Shown: positions 36,051 through 45,724, counted from the stretch's first letter. The stretch: 64,000 nt of DNA from Roseimarinus sediminis (GCF_050433125.1 NZ_JBNPXV010000005.1:186001-250000); one strand, 5' to 3'. The notes: generated from the sequence alone by a model not told the origin. Made by a program: numbers and translations.

Positions 36051-37706
36051 ATGAAGACATTCAAAACGATAGCAAAAACTTTACTGCCAGCCTTGCTGCT
36101 TACTGGTTTAACTTTTCAACAAAGTACAGCGCAGCAAAATGGACCGGACAACAATTATGTTTCGGATGTATGGGTGGCCGACAATGGCGACGGAACTTAC
36201 ACCAACCCCATCCTGCACGCCGATTATTCCGACCCCGATGTTTGCCGTGTTGGTGATGATTTTTACATGACAGCCTCGTCGTTTAACTGTGTTCCCGGTT
36301 TGCCCATTCTGCATTCAAAGGATCTTGTCAACTGGGAGTTGATAGCCTACGCACTGTATGAGCAAATTCCGGCCGATGTGTTTGAAACGCCTCAGCATGG
36401 TAATGGTGTTTGGGCTCCCAGTATCCGTTTTCACGAAGGCGAATTGTATATCTTTTGGGGTGATCCCGATTTTGGTATTTATTATGTGAAAGCAAAAAAT
36501 CCTAAAGGTCCCTGGAGCAAGCCTCACCTTGTTCAGGAAGGTAAAGGACTGATTGATCCTTGTCCGCTGTGGGACGAAGATGGAAAAGCCTACCTGTCGT
36601 ACGCTTTTGCAGGAAGCCGTGCCGGTTTGAAATCGGTCGTGGTGGTACAGGAAATGGAAGCCGATTGCAGCCGGCTGATTGGCACACCTGTAATGGTTTT
36701 CGATGGTCACGATGAGCATCCCACCGTTGAAGGAACCAAATTTCATAAACGAAACGGGTATTACTACATTTTCGCTCCGGCTGGCGGCGTAAAGCCGGGA
36801 TGGCAGCTGGCCATGAGAGCCAGATCGCCCTTTGGTCCCTACGAAGTGAAGAAAGTGCTTGAACAGGGGTCAACCAATATTAACGGCCCGCATCAGGGTG
36901 CCTGGGTGGAAACGGTAAAAGGTGAAAGCTGGTTCATTCATTTCCAGGACAAGGATGCTTATGGACGTATCGTTCATCTGAATCCGGTTCAATGGGACAA
37001 CGACTGGCCCCTGATGGGCATCGACTACGACGGAAACGGAGTGGGAGAGCCGGTTACTACTCATAAGAAACCCGATGTTGACGCCGAATGGTCCGTTGTA
37101 ACTCCCGTCGAAAGCGACGAATTCAATACCCATCAGTTGGGTTTACAATGGCAATGGCATGCCAATCCGAAGTTAAAGTATGGTTTTACCAGCGGGAATT
37201 TAGGCTATTACCGCTTAAACTGCCGGCCACGGCCCGAGAATTATGTGAACCTGTGGCCCGTTGGCAATCTCTTGTTGCAGAAATTTCCTGCTGAAGAATT
37301 TACCGCTACCGCCAAAATTACTTTCAACCATCGTTTCGACGGCGAGGAAGCAGGCTTTGTGGTGATGGGCGAAGATTACCAGTACATTGCCCTGAAACAG
37401 GTCGACGGTAAACTGCAAACCCGTGTTGTGAATTGTGAGGGAGCCCGCAAGGGAGGAGCCGAAAAAGAAATCTTCAGCGAAAGCTATGAAGGCAACACCG
37501 TATATTTTAGGGTGGAAGTAAAAAAAGGAGCCGTTTGCAGTTTCAGTTACAGTGAAAACGGAAAGCGTTTTAGCGCTGCCGGTGCTGCTTTTGAAGCAAT
37601 GCCCGGCCGTTGGATTGGTGCCAAAGTAGGCTTTTTTGCCTTACGCGATGGCATGATTAACGATGCCGGTAATGTGGATATCGACTGGATCAGAATTGAA
37701 AAATAA
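36051..37706 (+). CDS. GH43 family glycoside hydrolase with C-terminal lectin-like domain
   Basis: This 551-residue five-bladed propeller enzyme is expected to remove arabinose or xylose side groups. A signal peptide (about 1-28) precedes the GH43 core. The catalytic base is D61 in DYSDPDV, the pKa modulator D169 in GLIDPCP, and the acid E227 in HPTVEGTKFH. Residues about 355-551 form the concanavalin-like C-terminal domain seen in beta-xylosidase-type GH43 enzymes (subfamily 12-like by my reading). The exact specificity cannot be set from sequence. It lies between CE8 and CE12 genes in the pectin operon. Confidence 0.92.
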   Translation: MKTFKTIAKTLLPALLLTGLTFQQSTAQQNGPDNNYVSDVWVADNGDGTYTNPILHADYSDPDVCRVGDDFYMTASSFNCVPGLPILHSKDLVNWELIAYALYEQIPADVFETPQHGNGVWAPSIRFHEGELYIFWGDPDFGIYYVKAKNPKGPWSKPHLVQEGKGLIDPCPLWDEDGKAYLSYAFAGSRAGLKSVVVVQEMEADCSRLIGTPVMVFDGHDEHPTVEGTKFHKRNGYYYIFAPAGGVKPGWQLAMRARSPFGPYEVKKVLEQGSTNINGPHQGAWVETVKGESWFIHFQDKDAYGRIVHLNPVQWDNDWPLMGIDYDGNGVGEPVTTHKKPDVDAEWSVVTPVESDEFNTHQLGLQWQWHANPKLKYGFTSGNLGYYRLNCRPRPENYVNLWPVGNLLLQKFPAEEFTATAKITFNHRFDGEEAGFVVMGEDYQYIALKQVDGKLQTRVVNCEGARKGGAEKEIFSESYEGNTVYFRVEVKKGAVCSFSYSENGKRFSAAGAAFEAMPGRWIGAKVGFFALRDGMINDAGNVDIDWIRIEK

Positions 37707-37714
37707 GCAGCACA

Positions 37715-38521
37715 ATGTCAAAAACTTTAACATACATTTTTTTAAGCGGGCTGATTGCCTTATTATCGGCATGTGTTGCTGAAAAGGAAAGCGATGAACT
37801 CACTAAAGTGTGGCTCATTGGCGATTCAACCATGGCCAATTACGCACTCGAAGATGATTACATGAGCCGACGACATCCGATAACGGGCTGGGGACAGGTT
37901 TTTCAACCTTTTATGGCCCCCGACAGCCTGAAATTAATTCAAGGGCTGGTGGCAGGCGACAGTGCCCTGGTCGACGATCGTGCCAAAGGTGGGCGCAGCA
38001 CCCGGACTTTCTTTCAGGAAGGACGCTGGCGTGCGGTGTACGAACAGCTCGAAGCGGGCGATTTGGTGCTGATTCAGTTTGGACACAACGATGCCGCACT
38101 CACTAAGCCCGAACGCTATGTGAATATTGAGGGTTATCAGGAGTTCCTGCGCTTGTATGTTGAACAAACACGTCAGAAAGGCGCGGTGCCCATTCTGCTG
38201 ACTCCTGTGGCACGGAATTATCCGTGGAAAGAGGGCCGGCTCGAAAATGTTCACGGTGCTTATCCCGAAGCCATGATGGACGTGGCCGAAGAACTTGGCG
38301 TGCGGCTCATCGATCTGAACCGGCTGTCGATGGATCACTTTACACAAATGGGACGCGAATACGTGAAAGAAAATTACTTTATGAACCTTCCGGCGGGCGT
38401 TTATGAGGCCTATCCCGACGGTCAAAAAGATAATACCCATTTTCAGCCCGAAGGAGCTGTTGCCGTTGCACAGCTTGTATTTAACGGTTTGAAAACACTG
38501 AACAGCAAAGAGGAGAACTAA
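37715..38521 (+). CDS. Rhamnogalacturonan acetylesterase (CE12, SGNH hydrolase)
   Basis: This 268-residue lipoprotein (lipobox LLSAC, C20) takes acetyl groups from rhamnogalacturonan or homogalacturonan. The SGNH blocks are complete: GDST with nucleophile S38, KGGRS (91-95), GHND (123-126), and the Asp-His pair in DNTHF (D239, H242). The length is as expected for CE12. The gene begins eight bases after the GH43 stop. The lipoprotein signal suggests membrane anchoring, probably on the periplasmic side. Confidence 0.93.
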   Translation: MSKTLTYIFLSGLIALLSACVAEKESDELTKVWLIGDSTMANYALEDDYMSRRHPITGWGQVFQPFMAPDSLKLIQGLVAGDSALVDDRAKGGRSTRTFFQEGRWRAVYEQLEAGDLVLIQFGHNDAALTKPERYVNIEGYQEFLRLYVEQTRQKGAVPILLTPVARNYPWKEGRLENVHGAYPEAMMDVAEELGVRLIDLNRLSMDHFTQMGREYVKENYFMNLPAGVYEAYPDGQKDNTHFQPEGAVAVAQLVFNGLKTLNSKEEN

Positions 38522-38543
38522 AAAATAATCAAACACTGTAACA

Positions 38544-40235
38544 ATGATAGTAGCAAAGAGAAAATTAATGCAACTTACAATGATCCTGTTAGTGGTCATT
38601 GGAGGAAGTGCCTGTTCCGAACGGGAGTCGGAGCAGCTTGTAGATAACGATGCGGTATATGCCGGAGTTGAATTTGAAATGCCCAGGGTAGAAGAACCGG
38701 TTTTTCCTGATTATGCTGTTTCGCTTACCGATTTTGGTGGCGTTGGCGATGGACAAACCCTCAACAGTGAAGCATTTGCCAAAGCCATCGACCATGTGGC
38801 CGAAAAAGGCGGTGGAAAAGTGATTGTGCCGCGAGGCATTTGGCTTACCGGCCCCATTACCATGAAAAGCAACATTAACCTGCACACCGAAAGTGGTGCG
38901 CTGGTCATCTTTAGCGACAATAAAGACCTCTATCCACTGGTGGAAACCAGTTTCGAAGGATTGAATACGGTGCGCTGTATTTCACCCATCAATGGAGTTG
39001 GACTTGAAAATATCGCCTTCACCGGCAATGGCGTATTCGACGGTTCAGGCGATGCCTGGCGCTTTGTGAAACGTTCTAAAATGACCGACTCGCAATGGAA
39101 AAAGCTTGTAAATTCGGGTGGAATTGTCAGTGACGACGGCAAGCAATGGTATCCTTCGGAAGGTTTTAAACTGGGAATGGAAGTCAGCGACATGAATGTG
39201 CCCCGTCAGTTTAGTAAACTGGAAGATTATCTGCCAATAAAAGACTTTCTGCGTCCTGTAATGGTGAGCATTGTTAAAAGCAATAAAGTACTGTTCGACG
39301 GACCAACCTTTCAGAATTCACCTGCCTGGTGCATCCATCCCCTGATGTGTGAAAACCTCACCCTTAGGAACATCGATGTACGCAATCCCTGGTACTCACA
39401 GAATGGTGACGGACTCGACATTGAATCGTGTAAAAATGTTGTACTGGTCGATTCGCGTTTCGATGTGGGCGACGATGCCATTTGTATTAAATCGGGAAAA
39501 GACAAGGACGGTCGCGATCGTGGAATCCCGGCAGAAAACATCATTGTTAAAAACTGTGTGGTTTATCATGGACATGGCGGTGTAACCATTGGCAGTGAAA
39601 TGTCGGGAGGCGTAAAAAATATGTCGGTTACCGGCTGTACCTTTATCGGAACCGATGTGGGCCTGCGTTTTAAGAGCACCCGTGGACGTGGCGGCGTGGT
39701 CGAAAATATTTACATGAGCGATATTGACATGGTAGATATACCTACCAATGCCATTTCATTCAACCTGTATTACGGAGGCCTTTCTGTTTCGGAGATGCTG
39801 GCAGCCAAAAAGAACAATAAATTACCCGAAGAGGTATTTGAGGTGACCGAAGAAACGCCGCAGTTCAAAAACATTCACATGAAAGACATTCGTTTGAAGG
39901 GAGCTTACCAGGCGGTATTTATGCAGGGACTGCCCGAGATGAACCTCGAAAATATCACTTTTGAAAACATGGTGCTCGAAGCTGAGAACGGGATTGTTGC
40001 CATCGATGCCGACGGCATCAGCTTTAAGGAGGTTTGGCTGAAAACAGAAAAAGTACCGGCCATGACTTTCTACAATACAAAGAATGTTATTGCTGAAGAG
40101 ATTGAAATACCCGGAAAGGCTGAAGCTGCCGTAAGTGTAGTGGGTGAAGAAAGTGCGAATATCGCTTTCGGTTTTGACAAAAACCTGGTACAACTTGGTG
40201 ACAATGTTGATGCAAGCGCTGTTTCATTTCAATAA
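38544..40235 (+). CDS. GH28 polygalacturonase-type lipoprotein
   Basis: This 563-residue lipoprotein (lipobox GGSAC, C24) hydrolyses alpha-1,4-galacturonan, probably exo-acting on oligosaccharides given its likely periplasmic location. The right-handed beta-helix shows the GH28 catalytic set: NGDGLD (287-292), GDDA (D310, D311), the GHGG histidine (H344) and RFK (375-377). It is the last gene of the rightward pectin operon and is followed by a terminator. An insertion at about 165-235 is longer than in fungal polygalacturonases, as is common in bacterial exo-enzymes. Confidence 0.93.
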   Translation: MIVAKRKLMQLTMILLVVIGGSACSERESEQLVDNDAVYAGVEFEMPRVEEPVFPDYAVSLTDFGGVGDGQTLNSEAFAKAIDHVAEKGGGKVIVPRGIWLTGPITMKSNINLHTESGALVIFSDNKDLYPLVETSFEGLNTVRCISPINGVGLENIAFTGNGVFDGSGDAWRFVKRSKMTDSQWKKLVNSGGIVSDDGKQWYPSEGFKLGMEVSDMNVPRQFSKLEDYLPIKDFLRPVMVSIVKSNKVLFDGPTFQNSPAWCIHPLMCENLTLRNIDVRNPWYSQNGDGLDIESCKNVVLVDSRFDVGDDAICIKSGKDKDGRDRGIPAENIIVKNCVVYHGHGGVTIGSEMSGGVKNMSVTGCTFIGTDVGLRFKSTRGRGGVVENIYMSDIDMVDIPTNAISFNLYYGGLSVSEMLAAKKNNKLPEEVFEVTEETPQFKNIHMKDIRLKGAYQAVFMQGLPEMNLENITFENMVLEAENGIVAIDADGISFKEVWLKTEKVPAMTFYNTKNVIAEEIEIPGKAEAAVSVVGEESANIAFGFDKNLVQLGDNVDASAVSFQ

Positions 40236-40289
40236 GCAGACAGCGATCAGAAAAATTGAGTTAGTTTAGTTAGCATCGAAAGATGAGTA

Positions 40290-40332
40290 AATCCTGTCGG
40301 GCAGTACAAACTGTTACGGCAGGATTTTTTTT
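40290..40332 (+). terminator. Terminator of the pectin operon
   Basis: AATCCTGTCG (40290-40299) pairs with CGGCAGGATT (one G-T pair), followed by a run of eight T (40325-40332). It lies 55 bases after the GH28 stop. Confidence 0.85.
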
Positions 40333-40372
40333 GCAAAGAAAAAAGGGCAAATCCGCTTTGGATCTACCCTTT
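40333..40372 (-). terminator. Terminator of htpG
   Basis: A 13-bp stem on the minus strand (40360-40372 with 40342-40354, two G-T pairs, loop of 5) is followed, reading leftwards, by a T-rich tract. With the adjacent rightward terminator it insulates two convergent operons. Confidence 0.82.
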
Positions 40373-40395
40373 AAAATTCAGCAAAATCGAATGTA

Positions 40396-42447
40396 TTATT
40401 TGATCAGTTCAACACTGCGTTTAACAAATTTGTCGAGTGCTTCCCCTTTCAGCATGTTGTTGGCCAGTAATGCCAGATCGAGCAGCTGTTTTGCCAGCTT
40501 GTTGTCTTTTCCGAATTCCTGAAGCTTTTCTCTTTTTTGTGCTTCAAGTTTCGAAATTTCCTTGCCCACTTCAGCCAGTTTGTCTTTTTCTTCCTGAGGA
40601 ACTTCTTCTTCCTTCTTGCCTTCTTTCAGCTTTTCGAGGGCGCTGCGTTCGTCGTTTTTCGTTTTCAGTGTGGCACTGATGGGTTCGAGTTCACCAGCCA
40701 GTTCGGTATTTTTACTTTCGATGACCTGTTTTACCAGCGGATGTGCCACGTTCACTACTACGGTGTAATTATCGGGCAGGTTGCCGTACATGTTCATTCC
40801 GCTTTGAATGGCACTCAGGTCCTTCATGCGGCGCATGAATTCGTTTTGGGTAATGACCATGGGCTGACCATTTTCTCCCAGATCCTCGAAAGTAACGTAA
40901 TAACCCACTTCACTTTTGGGAGTGACTGCACTGAAAACGGCTTCGAGTTCGTCCTGTTCGTCCTGCGAAAGGGTGAGCTGGTTTTTGTCGTCTTTCGGAA
41001 TCAGTTTTTCCACCACATCGGCATCGACGCGTGTAAAACGGTTTTTGGGGTTTTCCTGTTCGAATTTGTTGATCAGCGGTGCTGTGAGTACGCTGTCGAG
41101 TACCAGTACGTCGTAGCCCTTGTCTTTGGCTGCACTGATGAATGAAAACTGGTCATCGAGGTTACTGGTGTACAGGTGAACCAGGTTGTCGTCCTTGTCC
41201 TTCTGATTGTCTTTGATGATATTTTCGTATTCCTCGATGGTGAAGTATTTTCCGTCGGTATTCTTGTAGAGGAAGAATTTTTTGGCCCGCTCGGCAAATT
41301 TTTCATTCGAGAGGATGCCGTATTCGATGAAAATTTTAAGATCATCCCATTTCTTTTCAAATTCTTCTCTTTCATTTTTAAAGAGTTCTTCCAGACGATC
41401 GGCCACTTTCTTGGTAATGTGATTCGATATTTTCTTCACATTCTGATCGCTTTGCAGGTACGAGCGCGATACGTTCAGCGGAATGTCGGGCGAATCGATC
41501 ACACCGTGCAGCAAGGTCAGGAATTCGGGTACGATTTCTTCAATATGATCGGTGACAAATACCTGATTGCTGTATAGTTGAATCTTGTTTTTCTGAACTT
41601 CGACCGAGTTTTTCAGTTTCGGGAAATACAGAATGCCGGTCAGATTGAAAGGATAGTCAACATTCAGGTGAATATTGAACATGGGCTCCTCGGCTCCGGG
41701 GTAGAGCTTCTGATAGAAGTTCTTGTAATCTTCGTCTTTCAGATCGGCCGGTTTTTGAGTCCATGCCGGATGGGTATCGTTAATGATGAGGTCCTTGTCG
41801 GTATCGACGTATTCGCCATCTTTCCATTCCTTCACTTTTCCAAATTGCACCTGAACGGGGAGGAATTTGCAGTATTTTTCGAGTAGCGATTTTACCCTGT
41901 GATCTTCGAGGAATTCCTTCGAGTCGTCGTTAATGTGCATGATGATGTCGGTACCCGTTTCAGCACGCTCTCCTTTTTTGAGGGTGTATTCAGGACTTCC
42001 GTCGCAGCTCCAGTGAATGGCCTCGGCCTCATCCTGGTACGATTTAGAAACAATTTCCACCTTGTCGCTCACCATGAATGAGGAGTAAAAGCCCAGTCCG
42101 AAATGACCGATGATGGCGGCCGCATCGTTTTTGTACTTGTCGAGAAACTCGCTGGCTCCCGAGAAGGCAATCTGGTTAATGTATTTTTTTACCTCTTCGG
42201 CAGTCATTCCGATGCCGTTGTCAGAAACGGTCAGGGTTTTGGCATCCTTGTCGATGCTTACCTTCACTTTCATGTTTTCGACCGATCCCTTGTATTCACC
42301 TTTCGATGCCAGGGTATTCAGTTTTTGCGAAGCATCAACCGCGTTGGAAACAATTTCACGCAGAAAAATTTCATGATCGGAATAGAGGAATTTTTTGATA
42401 ATGGGGAAGAGGTTTTCACTACTAACACCAATTTTTCCTTTTGCCAT
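40396..42447 (-). CDS. htpG: Hsp90-family chaperone HtpG
   Basis: This is a full-length 683-residue cytosolic Hsp90. The N-terminal GHKL ATPase has REIVSNAVDAS (30-40), DNGIGM (76-81) and GHFGLGF (114-120). The middle domain holds NVSRSYLQ with the conserved arginine that contacts ATP. The C-terminal dimerisation region contains a charged linker (KEGKKEEEVPQEEKDK), an insertion found in Bacteroidota HtpG. The gene is monocistronic, lies between two carbohydrate loci and converges with the pectin operon. No link to glycan use is implied. Confidence 0.97.
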   Translation of the reverse strand: MAKGKIGVSSENLFPIIKKFLYSDHEIFLREIVSNAVDASQKLNTLASKGEYKGSVENMKVKVSIDKDAKTLTVSDNGIGMTAEEVKKYINQIAFSGASEFLDKYKNDAAAIIGHFGLGFYSSFMVSDKVEIVSKSYQDEAEAIHWSCDGSPEYTLKKGERAETGTDIIMHINDDSKEFLEDHRVKSLLEKYCKFLPVQVQFGKVKEWKDGEYVDTDKDLIINDTHPAWTQKPADLKDEDYKNFYQKLYPGAEEPMFNIHLNVDYPFNLTGILYFPKLKNSVEVQKNKIQLYSNQVFVTDHIEEIVPEFLTLLHGVIDSPDIPLNVSRSYLQSDQNVKKISNHITKKVADRLEELFKNEREEFEKKWDDLKIFIEYGILSNEKFAERAKKFFLYKNTDGKYFTIEEYENIIKDNQKDKDDNLVHLYTSNLDDQFSFISAAKDKGYDVLVLDSVLTAPLINKFEQENPKNRFTRVDADVVEKLIPKDDKNQLTLSQDEQDELEAVFSAVTPKSEVGYYVTFEDLGENGQPMVITQNEFMRRMKDLSAIQSGMNMYGNLPDNYTVVVNVAHPLVKQVIESKNTELAGELEPISATLKTKNDERSALEKLKEGKKEEEVPQEEKDKLAEVGKEISKLEAQKREKLQEFGKDNKLAKQLLDLALLANNMLKGEALDKFVKRSVELIK

Positions 42448-42683
42448 AGTAATATTTCTTTTAAGTTATTATCAGTAAATAATTTGAACAGGCAGCTACT
42501 TTTCAATTGTTATGCCAAGTGAGTTGATCTGTCGTTATGGCATGGAATTGCCTGCAGTGTCAGCATTGGTGGGGGGGGTGATGCGAAAAAATGGCAGTAA
42601 AAGAAAGATGATCGAAACCTTGTAGTTGAAAGTAAAATCATTCAATGATTTCAAATAGGTGTTGGGGTTTGAAATTCAGTCGT

Positions 42684-43793
42684 TTATTTCCAGTACATCT
42701 TCTTAACTTGCTGATTGAATTTTACCAGATAGCAGCCCGGGGGCAGCTCTAAGAAAACAGCTGTTTCTGTTTCGCGGCGATCCATGGTCTTACGAAAGCA
42801 GCTTTGCCCCCTTGCATTGATTATCTCCAACAAGCCGCTTTGTGGTGTTGCCATGTGAATAAACAGTTTACTTTCGGAAGGAACAGGGGATATGCTAAAC
42901 GATTCATTTTGCATGCTTTGCTCAGCAAGGTTTGTTTGCTTCCATTCGATTTTTTGCAGGGTGAAATGGGCAAAACCAGCTGTTTCTTCTTCATCCCTCA
43001 AATAAGATGCTGAACTCAGGCTGCGGTAAATTCCCCATTTGGGACGAACAAACGTGCTTCCTGTCCGCCACAAATCAATTGCTTCCTTTTCGGTTTCCAT
43101 GATCAGCTTGCCATAAAGATCGCGGACGGTAATTTTCAGGTAACCTTCATCGGCGAAGGTGGCCAGCACTTCCATTTCCATCCACTTGCCTGAGTTGGCT
43201 TCACCCCAGGGGGCCGACGCGATTTGCCGGTCGGGAGTGCTGTTGCCTGAATTGTAGATAATTTCGAATTCGGGCTGATTGTTGTTGATGCTCCCCGAAA
43301 TGGTGACGATGGGCTGGGAATCGTCGCCACCTTTGGCTTTTAGTTGAAAAAAATGACTGAAGTTTTTCGAAATGGCGTATCCTTCTTTCAGTTTGAAGTA
43401 CCAGTGAAAACGCATGCTTTGCCCTTTAAATCCTTTTCCTTCGTTGGGCGAATTGTCGAAGGTTTTGATCTCGTTACGCTGCCGATCGGTCTTGTCGGTG
43501 TCGCGGTCACGGTCTTCCTTTTTATGAATTTTAAACAGGAAATAATTGCCCACCTCATCATCCGAAGTTTCTACAATGTGTTTTTCTCCCGGATGATTAA
43601 CACTGTACAAATCGGGTGCTTCGATGCAGCCGCTGCCAAATTTGCTTTGAATGAGAGTGTAGGTATCAATGCCTTCGGGGCCGTCGGACCTCAGAATAAT
43701 TTCGGATGCAACACGGTAGTCCTGCTGTGCATGCAAGCTCGTTGCACTTATGAAGAAGAAAATTGAAATCAGGCTGGTTCGAACTTTTTCCAT
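42684..43793 (-). CDS. Jelly-roll polysaccharide-lyase-like protein with T9SS tail
   Basis: This 369-residue secreted protein has a signal peptide (about 1-22, ending SLHA-QQ). The body (about 25-285) reads as a beta-jelly-roll of the heparin-lyase I/glucuronan-lyase fold, PF14099-like. It has the charged strand DRQRNEIKTF (103-112, as QRAE-type strands do in this fold), FHWYFKLKEGY, SHFFQLKA (H147) and RPKWGIYRS (250-258). The last ~75 residues are a T9SS sorting domain (FSISPVPSESKLFI, INARGQSCFRKT, GCYLVKF). It is the final gene of the leftward uronide locus, nine bases after the GH88 fusion gene. The family assignment is by fold pattern and could be wrong in detail. Confidence 0.62.
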   Translation of the reverse strand: MEKVRTSLISIFFFISATSLHAQQDYRVASEIILRSDGPEGIDTYTLIQSKFGSGCIEAPDLYSVNHPGEKHIVETSDDEVGNYFLFKIHKKEDRDRDTDKTDRQRNEIKTFDNSPNEGKGFKGQSMRFHWYFKLKEGYAISKNFSHFFQLKAKGGDDSQPIVTISGSINNNQPEFEIIYNSGNSTPDRQIASAPWGEANSGKWMEMEVLATFADEGYLKITVRDLYGKLIMETEKEAIDLWRTGSTFVRPKWGIYRSLSSASYLRDEEETAGFAHFTLQKIEWKQTNLAEQSMQNESFSISPVPSESKLFIHMATPQSGLLEIINARGQSCFRKTMDRRETETAVFLELPPGCYLVKFNQQVKKMYWK

Positions 43794-43802
43794 ATCGTAT
43801 AA

Positions 43803-45701
43803 CTAATTAAGCTCGGAGGGTAAAACGATGGGAGTTCCAATGCCTTGCAGGTAATCAATCATCATACTGTACTGGGCGAAGTCATGATCGTCCCAGCTGA
43901 GTGGATGGCCCTGAATGGCGATCACGTTTTTTGTTGAATAGAAATAGTAACTATTGAAGAGGTGATAGAAGTTGGCTTGATGCACCGGATATTCGATGTT
44001 GAGGGCAGGCACCCTTTCAACCTTTATTTTATCCGTTTCTGCATTTTTAGGAGCATATAACCAAACCCTTAGTTCAGGGACCTGCTTCAATGCTTCCACC
44101 GTGTTTTCATCGGTCCAGTTATAAGGAGCTCCAAAGGTTTTGAATTCGATGCCCAGCTTTTCTCTGGCCAGCTTTTGAGTTTGTTGCAGATAGGTAAGCT
44201 GTTCTGATATGGTGGTATTGAAGAATTCAGATTGACGTTCTCCCTCCTTTTCCCATCGTTTGTGTAATTGTCCATGATTCCAGAATTCAAACAATCCGGT
44301 TTGCTGTTGTTCTTTTATCCAGTTAAAAAAGCGTTCGTCACCATTTTCGAGCGAGCTGCCAACAATTCCGGGCGCTACTTTATTGTTCTTTTGGATGTTC
44401 AGTTCGGCAAATTTTTTCCATTGTGCAGGAAGCGAAGTTTGCTTATTGTAAACTAAATCATCTGCCTTAATAATTACTGCCGCTTTTTCTCCTTCCCAGT
44501 TTCCCGATATTTTTAAGCGACGGAGGTTGGCCTCGAGAAAGTAGTAATCGGCATAAACAATGGGTACATCAATTTCTGAATTTTTCGGATAATTGCCCGT
44601 ACTGTGTTTTAACAGGAAGAAGTTATTGCTTCCCAATTTAGCACGGTAAGCCGGTGAAGATAAGCTGGTGAGGATTTGATCGGCCTGGCTGAGGTACCAT
44701 TCTTTTGCATCGCCTTTGCTGTAAAGACTCAATTCGTAAAGTGCCGAGCAGATAATGGCAGCGGCCGAGGCATCGCGTGGCTCGTCGGGAATACCGGGCG
44801 CGTTAAAATCCCAGTAGGGTACTTTATCCTCAGGCAGATTGGGATGCTTCAGGATGAAGCTGGCAATTTTATGCGCCTGATCAAGGAATTGTTGCTGTCC
44901 ACTTTCGCGATAGGTCATGGTAAAACCGTACAAGCCCCAGGCCTGGCCCCTGGCCCACGAACTCTCGTGCGAAAATCCCTGATGGGTGTTCTTTTTTACA
45001 GGTTCTCCGGTGATGGTGTCGTACGACACCACATGGTAGCTGCTGTAGTCGTCCCTGAAATGATGCTCCAGCGTTTTTTCGGCATGCGACACAGCCATGT
45101 TGTAATAGCCCTGATCGCGTGTTTCACGGCTGGCCCAAAACAGCAGTTCAAGGTTTAACATGTTGTCGATAATCACCGGAAAATCCCACTTGTCGCTGTT
45201 GTGGTCCCACGAACGAATGCATCCGATCTTTGGATTAAATCGTGTGGTCAGTGTTTTGGCCGACTGCAATAAAACTGCTTTGTATTGCGCCTCATTGGAA
45301 AGCCGGAAGCCATTTCCGAAGGAGGAATATATTTTAAAACCCATGTCGTGGGTACCTCCGTTAAGCTTTTCGTTTTCGATGTTCATTGAATAATGTTCGG
45401 CATGGTCGCGCCAATGCGGTTCGCGGGTATATTCATACATCATCCACAGGCTTCCGGGGAAGAATCCGCTGGTCCAGTCGCCCGGTTTTACCAGCTTGGT
45501 TGAACCATCTTCCTCCACACTCCCCGGACTTAATGTTGTATTGTCGAGCCATTCGAGCATTTGCGATAGTTGCTTTTCGCTGAATTCCAGGTTGTTTTTT
45601 ACCAGGTTGTCGATGCTGTTTTCTTCGCTCTTAGTACATGAAGCAAGCAACAGTATCACCACACAAAAGGCCAGTATTTTATATTTTATAAAAGACATCA
45701 T
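43803..45701 (-). CDS. GH88 unsaturated uronyl hydrolase fused to a polysaccharide-deacetylase-like domain
   Basis: The preferred start at 45701 (or 45698) gives a 632-residue lipoprotein with lipobox LLASC (C22). Residues about 35-397 are GH88: DWTSGFFPGSLWMMYEY, D119 in HDMGF, D179 in IIDNMLNLELL (the two catalytic aspartates), and SSWARGQAW. GH88 removes 4,5-unsaturated uronic acid from lyase products by hydration. Residues about 405-632 look like a NodB-type deacetylase: IIKADD (D414, D415), FWNHGQLH (H476), FGAPYNWT and IQGHP (H599). An in-frame extension to 45917 overlaps the upstream gene and is not believed. The frame is continuous through the junction, so this is one bifunctional or regulated enzyme. 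Confidence 0.82.
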   Translation of the reverse strand: MMSFIKYKILAFCVVILLLASCTKSEENSIDNLVKNNLEFSEKQLSQMLEWLDNTTLSPGSVEEDGSTKLVKPGDWTSGFFPGSLWMMYEYTREPHWRDHAEHYSMNIENEKLNGGTHDMGFKIYSSFGNGFRLSNEAQYKAVLLQSAKTLTTRFNPKIGCIRSWDHNSDKWDFPVIIDNMLNLELLFWASRETRDQGYYNMAVSHAEKTLEHHFRDDYSSYHVVSYDTITGEPVKKNTHQGFSHESSWARGQAWGLYGFTMTYRESGQQQFLDQAHKIASFILKHPNLPEDKVPYWDFNAPGIPDEPRDASAAAIICSALYELSLYSKGDAKEWYLSQADQILTSLSSPAYRAKLGSNNFFLLKHSTGNYPKNSEIDVPIVYADYYFLEANLRRLKISGNWEGEKAAVIIKADDLVYNKQTSLPAQWKKFAELNIQKNNKVAPGIVGSSLENGDERFFNWIKEQQQTGLFEFWNHGQLHKRWEKEGERQSEFFNTTISEQLTYLQQTQKLAREKLGIEFKTFGAPYNWTDENTVEALKQVPELRVWLYAPKNAETDKIKVERVPALNIEYPVHQANFYHLFNSYYFYSTKNVIAIQGHPLSWDDHDFAQYSMMIDYLQGIGTPIVLPSELN

Positions 45702-45724
45702 CGTTCTGTTTTTGAGTATCGTAA

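Noticed and set aside
42634..42651. AAATCAT-TCA-ATGATTT palindrome as terminator of the uronide operon
   Set aside because: It has a 7-bp AT-rich stem, a three-base loop and no T run on the minus strand, so it is too weak to call.
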